A program made the position numbers and the translations under genes. The notes beneath the pieces were generated by a model. The model was not told the origin of the DNA. It saw only the letters and a program-made list of their open reading frames with translations, and searched no databases. A DNA stretch of 64,000 bases, from contig NC_029529.1 in NCBI RefSeq assembly GCF_001577835.2, positions 11,791,380 through 11,855,379 of the forward strand, written 5' to 3'. The DNA is from Coturnix japonica (Eukaryota; Chordata; Aves; Galliformes; Phasianidae). Of this stretch, positions 31,125-44,300 are shown piece by piece; position 1 is the stretch's first letter; each line of letters opens with the position of its first letter.

Positions 31125-34100
31125 GTGAGTCCCCGCTGCCCCCACCGGGATCCCTGCTGGGAGGGGGAAGGTGAGAGGGACCGTTCGCTCTGCAGAGCAG
31201 CTTTAAGGCAGGCGGGCAGCTTTTGGCAGGGTTGTTTGGGGAGGTTTATCCCCCTTTGCTGCCTGCTCCGCTCCCTGCGTGCGAGCATCCCTTCTCCTGG
31301 GACATGGCATGCAGATCCCAGCACCCGCTCTCTGCCTTTTCCAAAGGAGCAGGACAAGAGCAAACAACTTTAAAAAGCACTTTTTAGTCTCCTTCTTTAT
31401 TATTATTTTTTCCCATCCCTAAGCCCTCAGCTCCCGCCCGGATGCCTTCACCTTCATGTGCTGGAATCTCCCTTGCAAAGGAAACTGTTCCCGGCTCGGG
31501 CTGAATGAGGGATGTGGGCTGGAGATAACACGGTTAAAATGCGAACAAAGCACAGGGGGCGGGTGTCTGTCTGTCTGTCCGTCCGTGAGGGGTCAGCGTG
31601 GAGCAGACTGTGTGTAACTGCTGGGGCTCTCCCTGCGCTGGGGAACAAACTTCGTGCCCGGGATAGTTTGTGTCCCGCTGAACGGCGATGTTCCCATCGG
31701 CAGCGGCAGGTCTCGCTGCCTGAGCACTTTGCGTTGGGCTTTTTTGCTGTTATTTGTTGGGTCCCAGCTGTGTCTGACAGCGGCGGGGGGGAAGGTCAGG
31801 GTGTGGGTAGAATAAGGAGCACAGCTGAGCTTGGGGCTGGGGAACCTCGGGGAACTTGTAGGAACCTGAACATGCCGCTGCAGCCCCAGAGCAGCGCTGT
31901 GACAGTGAATGGGGCAAAGAGGGGTAAAATAGCTCAAATAATGTGTTTGTGGATTTCTGTGTACAGGAGATCAAATTGCTGTGAGTGCTCAAGGCAGCAG
32001 CAGGCTGAGCCCAAGAGGCTGCTCCTGAGCTCCAGCCTCAGTTTCCCTGCCTGCACCCTGCTGTGCCTGCCGGGCTGGGATCTCATTTCTGGCTTTTTGC
32101 TGGGGTATCAGCATGGATCGTAATTAAAATTGCACTTCCAGGAGGGCGCTCATTGGAGCCCATAGGATGTGGGTGCAGAGAAGTGCTGGGGCTCGTTGGT
32201 GCGTGCAGGGCACCCTGCGGTGCTGCTGGTTTGAGTCAAGCTGTCCTGGCATTTTCCTGCTGCCAGGAGCTTTTCCTGGCTGAAGGTGGAGATCCAGTTC
32301 CCCTTGATGGCTTGGTGACATTGGGATGGTGGCAGAGTTGGAAGTGCTCAGGGAGTCCCCTCTCCCATGCCCACAGCTCGGAGCCCATCTGAGGGGCAGT
32401 AGCAGGAAGGGGATTGCTGCTGGAGCTTTACCTTCTAAACCCCTCCCTGGTGGCAAATACTCTGATTCAGTGTTCTCCCCTCCCTGCCCTGCTGGCCCTG
32501 CTCAGCACCCTGCCAGAAACAGCACTTCCCCTCTGCAGAGGCAGCTGGGGATGGTGACAAGTGGGTTCTGCAGGGAATGTCACTGAGGAGAGGTGGGGTC
32601 CCAAACCCTGTTAAACCCTCTGACAATTTGCCTGAGCAATTCCCATAGTGTGTTTGACCCAGTGGAGGAGAATTAAGGTTTTGATGGAAGCTCTGCTTGC
32701 CCTCAGAGGGGTTAAAAATCAAACCCACAGAGGGGGAAGCAGAGCTGCCAGTGGGTTTTCCCCCTCCCCAGCCCCTTGCTGCTCCCCATTTCTTGATGTG
32801 GTGACCGAGCTGACCCACTGCATCCACCAGCTGTGGGGAGCAGGGCCTGAGCCTTTCTCATGTGTGCAGGAGGGGGTTATTTCCTGTTATTTCCTATGGG
32901 GAGAGGCAGCACAGATGATTTCCGTGCTCCTCCAAGCCCACCTGCAGACCTGCCCCGAGCATCAGCAAGACTGGGATACAGGGAAAGAGAAAAGCATAGA
33001 AGTAGAGGAGAGAAGCCGCCCAGCAGCTCACCTGCATGGATGGGACAGGGGCTGGGGGGTTCCAGCTCCTCTCTGCCCACAGCACCACCTGGATGTGGAG
33101 CCCTCCCCAGCACCAAGCAGCAGCAGGGCAGTGCCGGGGAGCACAGCAGAGGCGCACAGCTGTGTGGCTTTCAGAGCTGCTTGATCGATAGCTGCTTCCT
33201 TGCACCCCCCCTCTCCCCCAATCCCCACATGCATTTTTCATGCTAACCCCTCCTGGGCAAAGGCTGTCTACGCAGGAAAGAAAAATACAACACAAAACAA
33301 AACAGAACCAAAACCTACTTTTGTTTTTCTGGTCCCCGAAGGTTGTTTTAGTTTAAGGGCCAATCTATAAATTCAGGGCTGGGAATATCTTTGCTCCGTG
33401 AACAAAGTGGTGTGAGGAAGCTCCCCAGGGCCCCTCCCCAGGTTGGCCCAGTGCTTTAGGATGGGTTGTGTGTAGCCCAGCCCTTGCAGGGTGGTAGGGT
33501 CGGGCTGGGGCTGAGGCTTGGTCCCCTCCATGAAGGTCTCCATCAAAAATCCGCAGTGTGTAAGTGAAGAGTGATTTTCAGGGTCCATCCTGTTGTATTG
33601 GGGGTATCCCTTTTTGCAGCCTGGCCATTGGTAACCCCTGGGATGGTCTGTGTGCTGCCAGCACTCCCCCCTCCCCAGTCCTGGCTGCCAGACCTGAGCT
33701 TCCCTTCTCATCCCCATCACCCAGCTCTGGATCCCACCCTGGCAGTAGAGCAGGGCACACCAGCAGCACCTCTTGGCTCCCAGCTCCACGCTTGCAGCTG
33801 TTCCACTGCCATACCCCATCCCTCCCAGTGCACTTCAGGGCTATGGCTGCACTGAGATGGCACAAGATGGCACAGCTGGGTCCGGTGTATAGCAGCAAAA
33901 GGGCAGGGGCCAGGAATAGAACTGCAGGAGGAGGAGGAGGACGCCTTGACCTTTCCAGCAGCCAGCAATGAAGAAAACTTTCCGGCTACCTGTAGCAAGG
34001 CGCCGGGCAGGCTCTGTTATCATCTCATCAGCGTGCCCGGCCGGCAGCGGGCAGCCACCACTGCAGTGCCTGTGGGGCTCACTGAGGTCAGGAGTTAACT

Positions 34101-35149
34101 CACCGCTGCCCGGTGTAGCCATGAGCTCTCAGCGTGTTGCAGGGCTGAGCTGGGACAGGTAGGAGGGCGCTCTGGCCATCACTGCCCTTCTGGGCACCCC
34201 AAAGGGGCTCAGACCCCCCCCCCCATCACTTCCCCCATTGCAGACCTATGGAGCAGCCAGTGCAGGGGATGCTGCCATGCTGTCACCAGGTGCCAGCACT
34301 GTGGGGTACAGTGAGGCAGCCGTGTGTCGAGCCCCCCTGGCTTTCCCTCTCTTGCTGGCCCAGAGTTGGGGGTGGCAGCCGTCTGTCCCCGACCTTCCAT
34401 GCGCAGATGGCGTGGGCAGCCAGCACAGGTGGCCCTGCGCCGCGGCAGATTGGGGCTGGCTGCCTGCAAGACGCCTGGGAAGGGGACAGGAGTGAAGGCG
34501 GGGAGTGGGGAGACGAGGGGGGCACTGGAGATGGCTGCAGGTCTCTGCTGTGTGCTGTTCTGGATCCAGAGCTTTGGAGCTTTGGCACTGACACTGGGAA
34601 CCTGCCGGGCTGTGAGATGCTGAAGGAGGGATGGGGCTGGGTGATGGGGAGCCAGTGGGGCAGCAGTACAGAGACATGATCCCCTCATTTGGCCCCACAG
34701 AGAGGAGCTGTCACAGAGTATCGGGCACTCTAGGGAAGGTTTAGTTTGGGGCAATTCAACTATGCATGGGGATCCTGGGGTGGGGATGGAGTGGGTAAAT
34801 GATAAATGCTGCAGAGAGCTGGACTGGCACTCAGCACATTGCCTGCAGATGGGAAAAGGTGAGGCAGGGAGAGGGGATTCTTCCTCCAGCCCTCTCCTCC
34901 CTCCCATGCCACCCCATGGGGCTGAGCAGTGGTGCAAGGAGGCAGCCCCGAGCCGTTCACGCACCCAGCCCTGAACCAGCCATGAGCTCACTGAGCACAT
35001 CCTCCCCCGGCCCAGCTGGTTTCGCTCCCAGCCTGCTCCGTCTGTGTGCATTAAGGCAATTTCTGGGGCTGAGCTGCTTTTGGCAAGCCAGGCTTCCACT
35101 GGCCCGTCCACCCCCCAGGCCCCGCGCACCTCCTCCCCGACACTGCTCT
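31125..35149. other. intergenic, no gene seen
   Basis: CpG content stays raised to about 31800, consistent with a transcript start or CpG shore near the candidate exon. Beyond that the sequence is ordinary, with short purine- or pyrimidine-rich patches. A 370-codon minus-strand open frame (34209-35321) has no domain or splice support and is not called. Confidence 0.45.
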
Positions 35150-35345
35150 GCCAGGGCCATAGCAAATCAGAGTGAAGCCTGCGGGGCAAATCGGCACAAA
35201 TGAGACCAAGCAAGAGGGTGGGGAGGGACAGCGAGGAGGAGGAATGACTCCTGGGTTTGCGCTTCTGTTCCCGAGTTTGATGTTGTCTGCAAACAGCCCT
35301 GTAAATGCTCGGGAGCGGCATCCGAAGTCACCTGCCCTGCACCCA
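35150..35345. promoter_or_regulatory. candidate conserved non-coding element
   Basis: Unique complex sequence containing agcaaatcagagtgaagcct and ttgatgttgtctgcaaacag, with forkhead-like and SOX-like strings. It lies 320 bases left of a second such block. Not tested for conservation. Confidence 0.33.
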
Positions 35346-35664
35346 GCCTGCAGCACGGGACGGGCTGAGCTGTAAGTGGGGCTGAGCTGATGCGAAGGGG
35401 TGCGAAGGGGTGGGCAGGGGCTGAGGGTGACCCCAAGGACAGGATCCCATAGCAGACCCAGAGGGGGACACTCTCCCGAGGTGTGAGCTGCTGTCTCCCA
35501 TTGGTTTGGTACCTCTCCAAAAGGTCCAGCCTGGTGGAACCGAAGGCCCAGAGCTGTGAGTCTGGGGTTGGAATGGGAGGGATGGACAGGTACCAGAATG
35601 GGCACCAGGAAGGGCTGAGCAAGATGCAGGAGCAGGGAGACCACTCGGCGTGTGGTGCAGTCCT

Positions 35665-35905
35665 TCCAGAGTGATGCTCTTTGCTCCCATCACCAATATC
35701 CCTGCAAAGTGTTGCGGCTTCATCTTATTAAAGGCACTCGGCACCGGGGAGGTCATATGGGGCCTTTCTGCTCGGGTGGCTCTCCTAATGACATGTTCAA
35801 TTGCCATTGCTGGGGATTTGCTCACGCGAGTCCTTTACAATTGCAAGTTTGTGGAGGATTTTGGATGGTTTCCCCTTGCCGTGTGGTGTGCAGCAGAGCA
35901 CTGAG
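35665..35905. promoter_or_regulatory. candidate conserved non-coding element
   Basis: A 240-base block of complex, AT-containing sequence (for example cttcatcttattaaaggcac, acatgttcaattgccattgc and tttacaattgcaagtttg). It has no coding signature and no repeat signature. By texture it is one of the best enhancer candidates in the gene-poor interval. Confidence 0.4.
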
Positions 35906-37054
35906 TGTGAGCACGGAGCTGCTCTGAGTGCTCCTGCACAAGGACTGCATTTACCTCCCTGCATTCATAGAACTAGCAGTGGTTTCCTGTAGGCTTAGAG
36001 TATTTACTGTTGGGAAAGGGAAGCACAAATAGGGGCAGGGTGAGAGTTAGCAGTAAGGCAATATTATCTGCAGCGTCTGTACTTTTCCCCTCTAAATTCT
36101 GCCCAACAGAAACAAAGCGGGGCTGCTCAGTTACTTACTGCAGTGGTTAATGGTGCCGAGCGATAAGGTTGTAGAACAGAGTGTTGTGGCTATCTAGTCC
36201 AACTGTAATGCTTGTTTGCAGTCATTTTGACTATTAAAAGAATGGGCGATGCAGTGCAGAGCGTCTCACAGCAAGAGGCTTTCTGCAGCTCTTATAACAG
36301 GGATAAGGACTCAAGGTGGATAGGTCCCAAATGTGTCACAGCGGTGTCCAGCCCCAGGGCCAGCCCAAGGGAAGTTTGAGGGCTGCCCCTGTGTCCTCTC
36401 AGCTTCCCCTGGAGCCTTTCTGGTACTACAGGATCAGCTCACAGCACCTCAGCAGGGACCCTGTTTGGAGCAGGGATGCACACAGTGGTCCCTTTGGAGT
36501 CACACAGTGCAGGGTGGCTGCACCCAGCCTGGGATGTGCACAGCTGTGGCTTTGTGGTCATTTCTCATGGTCTTTTGAGGGAGTTAACAAGCTGCCTTCC
36601 TGGCTTACGGCACTAACAACATCCCCAGCCCCTGCTAACAACATCCCCATGCGCTGTCCTGGTGGCTCTGCCTCAGGCTATTGCTCCTCCTGGTCATCGC
36701 TTGGCCATACAGCCCTGGGTGGGCTGCTCTGCAGGCAAGCACTGCTACCCATGCAGGGCCACCTCTCACCACTGTACTGCAGCCCAAACCACACTGGGAG
36801 CCTGGGGTAGGAAAGTGGTGCTGGGAGATGGAAGCTGGGAGCAGCAAAGCATTTTCCTTTTCCCTTTTTGACACATTTGGAATCGTTTGGAAGCCAGAGC
36901 CGCTTGGGCTGGATTTCATGGGGTGTGGGCTCCAACCTGCAGTGGCCCCTGCCTGTGGTTCAGCACTGGTGCTGCAGTCTGTGTTGCATGCTGAGGACTT
37001 GAAGCATCCCCTCCCACAAATATCTATTTAACTTATCACTATTGCCTTGAGTAG

Positions 37055-37215
37055 AATTGCAGAATCATAGAATTGTCATAGAATTATAGAAAGACTTGAG
37101 TTGGAAGGAACTAAAAAGACCACTAAGTTCCAACCCCCTGCCATTGGCTGGTCACCCCCAACATGATCAGGATGCTCAGAGCCCCATCCAGTTGCCCAGA
37201 GGCCCATCCTCTCCT
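37055..37215 (-). mobile_element. CR1 LINE 3' end
   Basis: Reverse-strand CR1 terminus with repeated catagaatt wording at its start, then gagttggaaggaactaaaaa and the gttccaaccccctgcca segment. 5'-truncated and diverged. A possible further relic with only faint similarity lies near 36170-36220. Confidence 0.88.
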
Positions 37216-39072
37216 GCAGCAGAGGTTACAGCAATGGGCATGTTTAGGAGCAGAAGAAGGCTGGAATGCAAGAGAGATGGTGGGCAGGCAAGGAGGAGTG
37301 AAGGCTTTGTGCCTGAAAACAAACTGCATGGATTTGAGCTGGAATACAATGACTTTTCTGGCTGTGGCAGGTGGGATCCCTGCACATCACAGGCGTGATG
37401 TAAACTTCACCATGTAGGAGAGCTGGGCTGTACCTTCCTATCCAGATGCGTGCACATCTCAAGCCCTCCCAGCTCTTTCCAGATGTTCATCCTCTTCCCC
37501 TAGTCACCGTGCCAGCTGTGGGCACCATCTTCTCTGTGCACTTTTGGGTGCCAGCCGCACTGCTGGCTTCATGGCTTGCACACAGTCACTTTCCCCTCCA
37601 TCCAGCTGCTGGAGATGGATGTCTTCACACATCTGGAAGTCTGTTTGCAATGGAGCCATTAAATCCAGCAGAGAGCCCGTGGTCTCCCGGCGCTCCATTA
37701 GCAGGTACAGGTGGAGGTGGAGGAAGGAGCAGGAAAATCCTGCAGTGGGGGCCAAGCACAAGCTTGTGCGGGTGGTTGATGTAATGTGCAGAGACAGCCT
37801 TACATCTCCTCACCAGGACCTGCCTCCTCCCCCAGAGGGCTGCGGCAGGAAGGGCTGTGGGAGGAAAGCCACTGCGGTGGAGGGCACTCGCCTCTATGGA
37901 GAGTAGCCTGGAGGCTCTCACGGCCTGATCTCATCTCTCTGTGAGGCTCTGAGTTGTGTGCCATGGGTGGAGGGCAGGAGACAACGACTCCAACCCATTG
38001 TCGCTTGGTTGAACGCTTGCCACCGCATGTGCTTCTCATAGGATGCTGGGGTTGCCTCGGGGAGTCTTCAGGCTAACAGAGCGGGGAGAAGCGGCTGCTT
38101 TTTGGGGATGGAGGCAGAGGAGAGGTGAGAGATGCAGAACACTCCTTGAACAAGGGCACGAAAGGGAGGAGAGAACTTGGAGCCTCAATTTGGGTCCAAG
38201 ATTTGTGTGCTGAAGGTGTTGTGGGTGGCACGCAGTGGGGAGCTGCCCGGAGGAAACATGAGGGTTGGGTGGGCAGAAGGCAGAGGTGCTCACTGAAATG
38301 GGGTTGTGGGAACCAAACCTCCTGATCTCCCAAAATGCTGGAAACCCAAACATCTGGGAACCCAAATGCTGGGGAATTTTTAGCGAGCTGGGTTTGGACA
38401 TTGTGCCTAGAGAGCAGTTTGGGGCATGTAAAGGTGAAAAAAATCTATTTAGAGATGAGCACTTTCAGTGGAGTGTGAGCCAAAGTAAGGCACAACTCAA
38501 GGTGGGAGTAGTGTCAGATCTCCCAGTGTGGGGATACCAAAGGATGACCTCTTACTGTCATTTTACCTGCAAGTGTGGGCATTTCAGTGCTCAGCCCCTG
38601 CATGGGGTGAGGTGTGGGGAGGCTGGGAACTCCCAGGCTTTCCCCCCTCTTTTGAGCCCCTGCTGCTTTGCCACGGCCAATTGCCCTCATCCCAAGCTCT
38701 GATAAATGCTTAAAAGCTCAGATCGTGCAACCCCAGGCTATGAAAATAAAAAAGGTCCTGATATCCACTAAGTAGCCCCTGCAGCAAAAGCATGTAGTGT
38801 AGGGAAAGTGCTTTGCATTGATCAGTGGCTCGCCGCTGCCACCACCCCTCATCTCGCAAAGCATCTCTGCCTGCTCCAGCCTTGGCACTGGTAAAAATGG
38901 GAAGCACCATAATGGAGGGTTGTGGCTAATGGCAGGAAGGGGATGGTCTTTGTGGTTGTCGGTGTAAGCGCCACATCCCATAGAAAAGCCCTGTCCCCCA
39001 TGCTCCCTTCTGTGCCATCCTGGTGACCATCCGTGGTCATTTGGGCAGCCAGCACCCTGCTACAGAAACTGC
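37216..39072. other. intergenic, no gene seen
   Basis: Unique sequence with no exon, RNA gene or known repeat that I can support. Confidence 0.45.
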
Positions 39073-39115
39073 TGCTAGCAAATGGCAGTGCAGGGAGCAC
39101 TGCCATTTGTTAACA
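39073..39115 (+). repeat. perfect inverted repeat, 13-bp arms, 5-base loop
   Basis: The arm at 39079-39091 is the exact reverse complement of 39097-39109, with aggga between. Pairing continues outwards for several more bases with one G-T wobble and one mismatch. The resulting stem of about 18 pairs would be very stable as RNA. It is shorter than typical microRNA precursors, and no known microRNA is recognised in it. Confidence 0.95.
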
Positions 39116-41077
39116 ATCCCATGCCCTTGCTTCCAAGCCATGCCAGCTAGGAAAGGTTGATGGCTACTGATGTCCATGGTGGAGTGGCTCCCTGACAGCC
39201 CAAACACAGCATGGGAGGACCCAGGGGCCAAAGGGAGGACATCGGTTTGAGATGTGGGGTCTTTGTTCCAAACAGAAAAGCTCATGGGGGTCTGCAAAAG
39301 CATCAGGATAGGTTTGCAGTGGCAGGGCTTCTCCAGTGGACCCATGCTTTGGTCTTTGAACCAGGCCACTTCATTCCAGCAGCTTTTATGCCTCTCCCTC
39401 CCCTGAGCACATGGCTGTGACTACATACAGTGGTCTGCAGCAGTTCACATTGTGCCCACCTTCTGCCTGGAAAGGAGGTGGTTATGAAGGACTGTCATGG
39501 TGAGCCACACAACTGGGGGTGTCAAAGGAAATTTGTGGGGAAATCCTCACTGCAGGATGATTTGGGGGCTGAATATTTCCGTGGCTTCCAGGGAAGCCCA
39601 TGCAGACACACAGAGGGGAGGGCTGCTGGTGTGTGCTGCTCTTGGAGGCACCACATCCAACATGGAGATGAGCTGAAGGTTTGGGAAACTGGAGCGGTAC
39701 CACTGATGCTTGCCTTACATACTGGGCACCTCCTTTTGGCTGTTGTTAGAGACATGAGCTGGACAGGCTGTTGATGTGATCCAGACAAGCTGCCCCTAGA
39801 ATCCTATATATTGCTTCTATCCCTGGAGCTCAGGCTGGGTTTGGGATTTTTAAAGTGCTGGAGCGCTGGGGGCTGCAGATCCCTTTCCTGAGCATCTCTC
39901 TCTTCTTCACTGCCTTTGTCTCTCCATCTCTTTCTTCTCCCCTCCGCTCCCTCCATCTGACCATGCCCCCCTCCCCATGTCCTGAGGAGGAGAGCAGGGA
40001 TGCTGCAATTCCCAGGCACAGGTGCGCGGTCCCCGCCGAGCGCTGCCCCCAGGCACGGCCCCGCACGGCCGCAGCTGACAGCCCACTGGAAATAATGCGT
40101 TGTGGCAGAGCGAGACTCAACAGACCACGAAGATCTGCTGGTGCGGGAACTGCTCAGCAACCAGGAGCCGCAACGCCTGGCTCCCAGCTCTGCGGGGCCC
40201 TATCCAGCTCTGGGGATGCCTCTGCGGCACTGAGCCTTCCTCCCCTGGCCCATGGCTCTCACATGGGGAACTCTCCTATTGCATTGCTGTCTGTTCCCCT
40301 GCTCCCCACCTCGTCATTCATTTCTGCAGTGCCAGGAGGTGGAGGTGGCTGTGGTGTGGAGTCACTCCCTGTCCCCATGTGGGACAACTCCATGGCATCT
40401 GCACACCTCCGCAGCAGTGCTGGAGGAGGGTCGGGTGTGCAAGAATGGAACAAGCAGTTCCAGTCTCTCAGCACAGATTTAATCTGCCTCTGGTGTATAA
40501 ACACCAAATGTTTGTTCAACTGACCTGCAAACACACAGCATGCTGTGTGGCTCCCACTCGGTCTCTCTGTGTTCATCACCCTTCAATGGGGCAATGCAGT
40601 ACAGCCACGGCTGGGACTCGTGAACCTACGTGGGGCTCAGGGGTTGGAGCTGGGAAGGGTGCTGGGGAAGAGGGCTGGGTATGATGGGAGAACGTGATGC
40701 TTTATGGTCTCAGTGGTGGAAGCACAGGAAGCAGAGCACAGGGGAGTCCCCCAGCATACAGAGCATCGTCCAGCCCAGCAGCCAGCAGCTGAGTGTGGGG
40801 CTGCAGGCACAGTCTGCAGGGCCACCCTAGGAACAAGGCATGAGCAGAGGGTGCTTGTGAATGCTAATGATGCTTGAGACTGCAACCTTGAAACAGCCCT
40901 TGAGTGCTGCAGCCAGGCTGTGGCTGGGCTGGGCTGGGTGCACACCGGTCCAGTGGGAAGAAATGCCCATGGCCACCGGAACCTCCCTGACAGCTCTAGT
41001 CTTGGCTGCCCAGCTGTGGTCATCGCTTCTCCAATAGGCTCAGCCACACTGTTCTTGATGTCCTACCTTTCCTTCAG
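39116..41077. promoter_or_regulatory. PRR35: upstream region of PRR35, possible promoter or 5' exons
   Basis: A small CpG-rich patch at about 40020-40200 is the nearest promoter-like segment to PRR35. It is preceded by a long pyrimidine tract at 39885-39975 and an AT-rich ctatatat string at 39804-39811. A good acceptor ends at 40329. No first exon can be fixed. The sequence is otherwise unremarkable. Confidence 0.35.
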
Positions 41078-41121
41078 TGGTCCCAGGTGCCTGTGGGAGT
41101 CTGGAGATGCTGCTGCCGACA
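41078..41121 (+). other. PRR35: candidate 44-base 5' UTR exon of PRR35
   Basis: An acceptor (cctttccttcag) ends at 41077, and a strong donor (gtgagt) begins at 41122. It lies 149 bases before the acceptor of the first coding exon at 41271, which would make a very short intron. Splice signals are the only support. Confidence 0.3.
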
Positions 41122-41361
41122 GTGAGTAGCAATGCTGGGGTACACTCAGTCTGTCTGTAGGCTCTCCCCAACTACCCTGTCAGTCTGAACTCCTTCTTTG
41201 ACAGTATTCACATACAAGCAGGACTTGGCAGGGCTGACAGCTCACCAGCTCTCATGTTTTCTCCTTCCAGGGCACACAGAAGTTCCTGGTGGAGGCAGAG
41301 TGAGATTTAGGCACTGAGCCTCTCTGCTCCCACCAGGAGCCATCTCCAGAAACCCACTGCC

Positions 41362-44300
41362 ATGTCCAAGGACGACGTGGGCTGCAAGCTGACCTCTGTC
41401 TACAAACACAAGGAGAGGAAGCCAAAAAAGCCCCACTACATCCCGAGGCCATGGGGCAAACCCTACAACTACAAGTGTTTCCAGTGCCCCTTCACGTGCA
41501 TGGAGAAATCCCACCTCTACAACCACATGAAGTACAGCCTGTGCAAGAACTCCCTCTCTCTCCTCATCGAGTCTGACTGGCCCTACAAGAAGGGCAACCT
41601 GCTTCACCCAGAGCTGCGGCTCCTCCATGCCACCGAGGCCACGCGGCTGCGCGGGCGGCAGGACGAGCCAGAGACCTGCGACTCCTCGGCCACATCGGGA
41701 GGGTCAGGAAGAATTAAGCAGCCCCCAGGCAGGGGTGGCCATGAGGAGAAGTCGGCATCAGGAGTGGAGATCCTGCCTGCTGAAGGGGCTGGGGAAGAAG
41801 GCAGCCCATTCCAAGAGGAGGAGGAGGATGTGGCTGGCCTCTTGAGGCAGATGGATGCGGGGGAAAAGAAGGAGAAAAATGAAGAGGCAGGTTGCCAAGG
41901 TGATCCAGCTGAACCAGAAGTGAACACTTTGGTCTTTGGCTTCAAGAACAAGAGAGAGAAGCCTTGCAAGGAGGTGGAGCCTGACTTTATCATCACTGAT
42001 GTCTTCTCCCTCAAGAACCATGTCATGAAGAGCAGAGAAATGGCCTCCCCGGACCTAGAAGCTAAGCCAAAGCATTGCAAAGTGCCAAAGAAATGCCTGG
42101 CCAGTGGTGGGATACTCATGGAGCAGTGGAAACTGGTGGCAAATGGGCAAAGGAGGAGCACACCTGAGGTCTCCCCACCTTGTACCGACAGCAACATCAT
42201 CCCATGCTACCCACCTCCAGCCTACAGTGACTACCACGAACCTCAGGGCCTCAACCTCTCACTGCTGGGCATCAACTATCCCCTGAACCCCAACCTATTC
42301 TCCTACCTGAGCCCCACCATGGCCAGCAGCGCGACAACACACCCGCACTTGGCTCAGCTGCCATTCCTGGCCTCCACGGCCCAGCTGATGCACCCACATG
42401 CTTCCCATTTCCAGCCCCTGCAGAGCCCCGAGCGCTCTGCCTTCCTGCCTCGCTTCTACTACCCTTTGCTCTTTGAGCACACCTTCAGCTCTGCAGAAGG
42501 CAAGATGTCCTCCAGCAAGCCGGAGGCCCAGCAGCTGGTGGGCTCGGTCATGCCCACCCCTCCCCAAGCCAAGACTCCCAGTGAGCCATCCAAACCAGGG
42601 CTGCTGAAGGTACCGGTGCTGAAAACAAGCTTTCCTTGGCCCAAAGGTGGTAGAGAAGAGCCAGCCCTTGAGCTCAGCCATGGACACATACTGGGGCAGG
42701 AAGAAGACAAATGGCTGCCCCAAGAGAAGGAGAGCAACCCGGACCTGGGACTCAACAACCTGCGCAAAAAGCCAACCACCGACATCTTCCAAAACCTGGG
42801 GGGGATGAAGGATGCCACTTTTGCCCCCAGCAGCATCCAGAAGGCAGAGCTGACAGCAGTGACCTGCCTGGAGACCAGCAGTCCCACAGGCAACAACCTG
42901 AAGAGGAAGCTCCCTTCCAATGATCTGGATTTGATAGGATCTGAAATGCTGATGCCTGGAAAAGTCAGCTATCAGAGCAGGTAAGGTGTCCTCAGTCTCC
43001 TTCTTCCCTACATCTGGCTGGCCTTAAGCACCATCTTCATACCCCATTGTATCCCTGATGACCCCTTCCTGCCAGGTGCTGCAGGAGCTCAGCTCACTCC
43101 AGGCCAGTGGTGCATTTAGCAGAGCAGGGCATTTGGCCTCGAGGTGCATCCAAGCAGCTGGGCTGTGTCACTGCTTGCTGCCCCTTGATTTCCCCCTTTT
43201 GTCTGTGCAGTGTGGACCTGCTCTCCCCAGGCACCAGGGAACCTCCTTTTTAGGTCCCCAAGTATCTCACAGTTGCTGGAACGATGGTTTAAACATTCAC
43301 ATTTGCATTCCTCTGATTTGCCTTCTGCTTCCAAAGCCCAGAGGGAGGGTCACGCTTCCAAACATTTCCTTTTACCCCGGGCTAGAAATGTGCACAGCTC
43401 CTTCTAACAAAATCTCAGTTCCTCCCCTGATTGTGCAAGTCCAGCTGTGGCTCCAAGAAAAAATGTCACTGCAGAAAGCAGCTTTTGGCACCCAGAGGAG
43501 CATTCACTGGAGAAGCACGCAGTGCTTTTCTACCTCCACTTGCTTCTTCCCCGTTCTCAGGCTGGCTGCAGAGATCCTCTGCACCTGGATACACATTAGT
43601 GCACGTGTCCACCTGTCCCGCAGTGCTCCAAGTAAGAGAAAACAGGTCTGGCCAACTGAGCTGGCATCACTAACCAGCACAGTGTAGGCTCATGTTGGAG
43701 GCAGGCACAAAACAGCCTATTTTAGGGTCCATCTCCCTCCTGGGAGAACAAAGCCAGGAGCAGATCCAGCCAGATCTCTGCAGGCTCAGCCCAACACCCT
43801 TCCTGGAAGGTCCTCATGCTGGCAGCACACATGGAGGAGCTTGTGCTGAACCTGCTAATGCCAGTCCTGCATGTACTCCAAAGATTTAGCCAGTGATCTC
43901 TCTAATCGTTGTATCCATTTCTTCTCTGCAGTGGTTTGAGGGCCAGCACCGGCCACATCCCCAGGGCTCTGGATCACTGGCACATGGATGTCCTGGCAGG
44001 CTGGTCTGAGGAACCTGAGAGGGGCAAAGACCCTGAAGCCCTGCCCTGTGCAGGTGCTGCCCCTGAGCACAGCCTCTGCAAGCAGAGCAGAGAGCAAGAA
44101 CCTTCTGCCACCATGACAGACTCTGAGGCTGCAACGGTGCTTATTGGGGACCTCTCCAAAACCTTGGAGGAGTACCAGGAGGTGGAGAAGAAACTGTCTG
44201 ACCTGGCAAAGGAGGACACTCCCGGGCAGAAAGAGCTGAGGGATCAACTAGTCAAAATCCGAAGGGAGCTCTACCACATCCACCAGGCATTGGAGAAAGC

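Noticed and set aside
34209-35321. 370-codon minus-strand open frame, the longest in the gene-poor interval
   Set aside because: It has no recognisable domain, its composition follows local G+C, and it runs into a candidate conserved non-coding block. It could only be revived by transcript or conservation data.
39073-39115. known microRNA precursor
   Set aside because: The hairpin is too short, and neither arm resembles a microRNA I know; it is kept only as an unexplained inverted repeat.
43909-43931. ATG at 43909 as the start of a separate gene for the PRR35 second exon
   Set aside because: It lies before the acceptor at 43931. The exon joins the first PRR35 exon in phase, and the joined protein matches the PRR35 layout.
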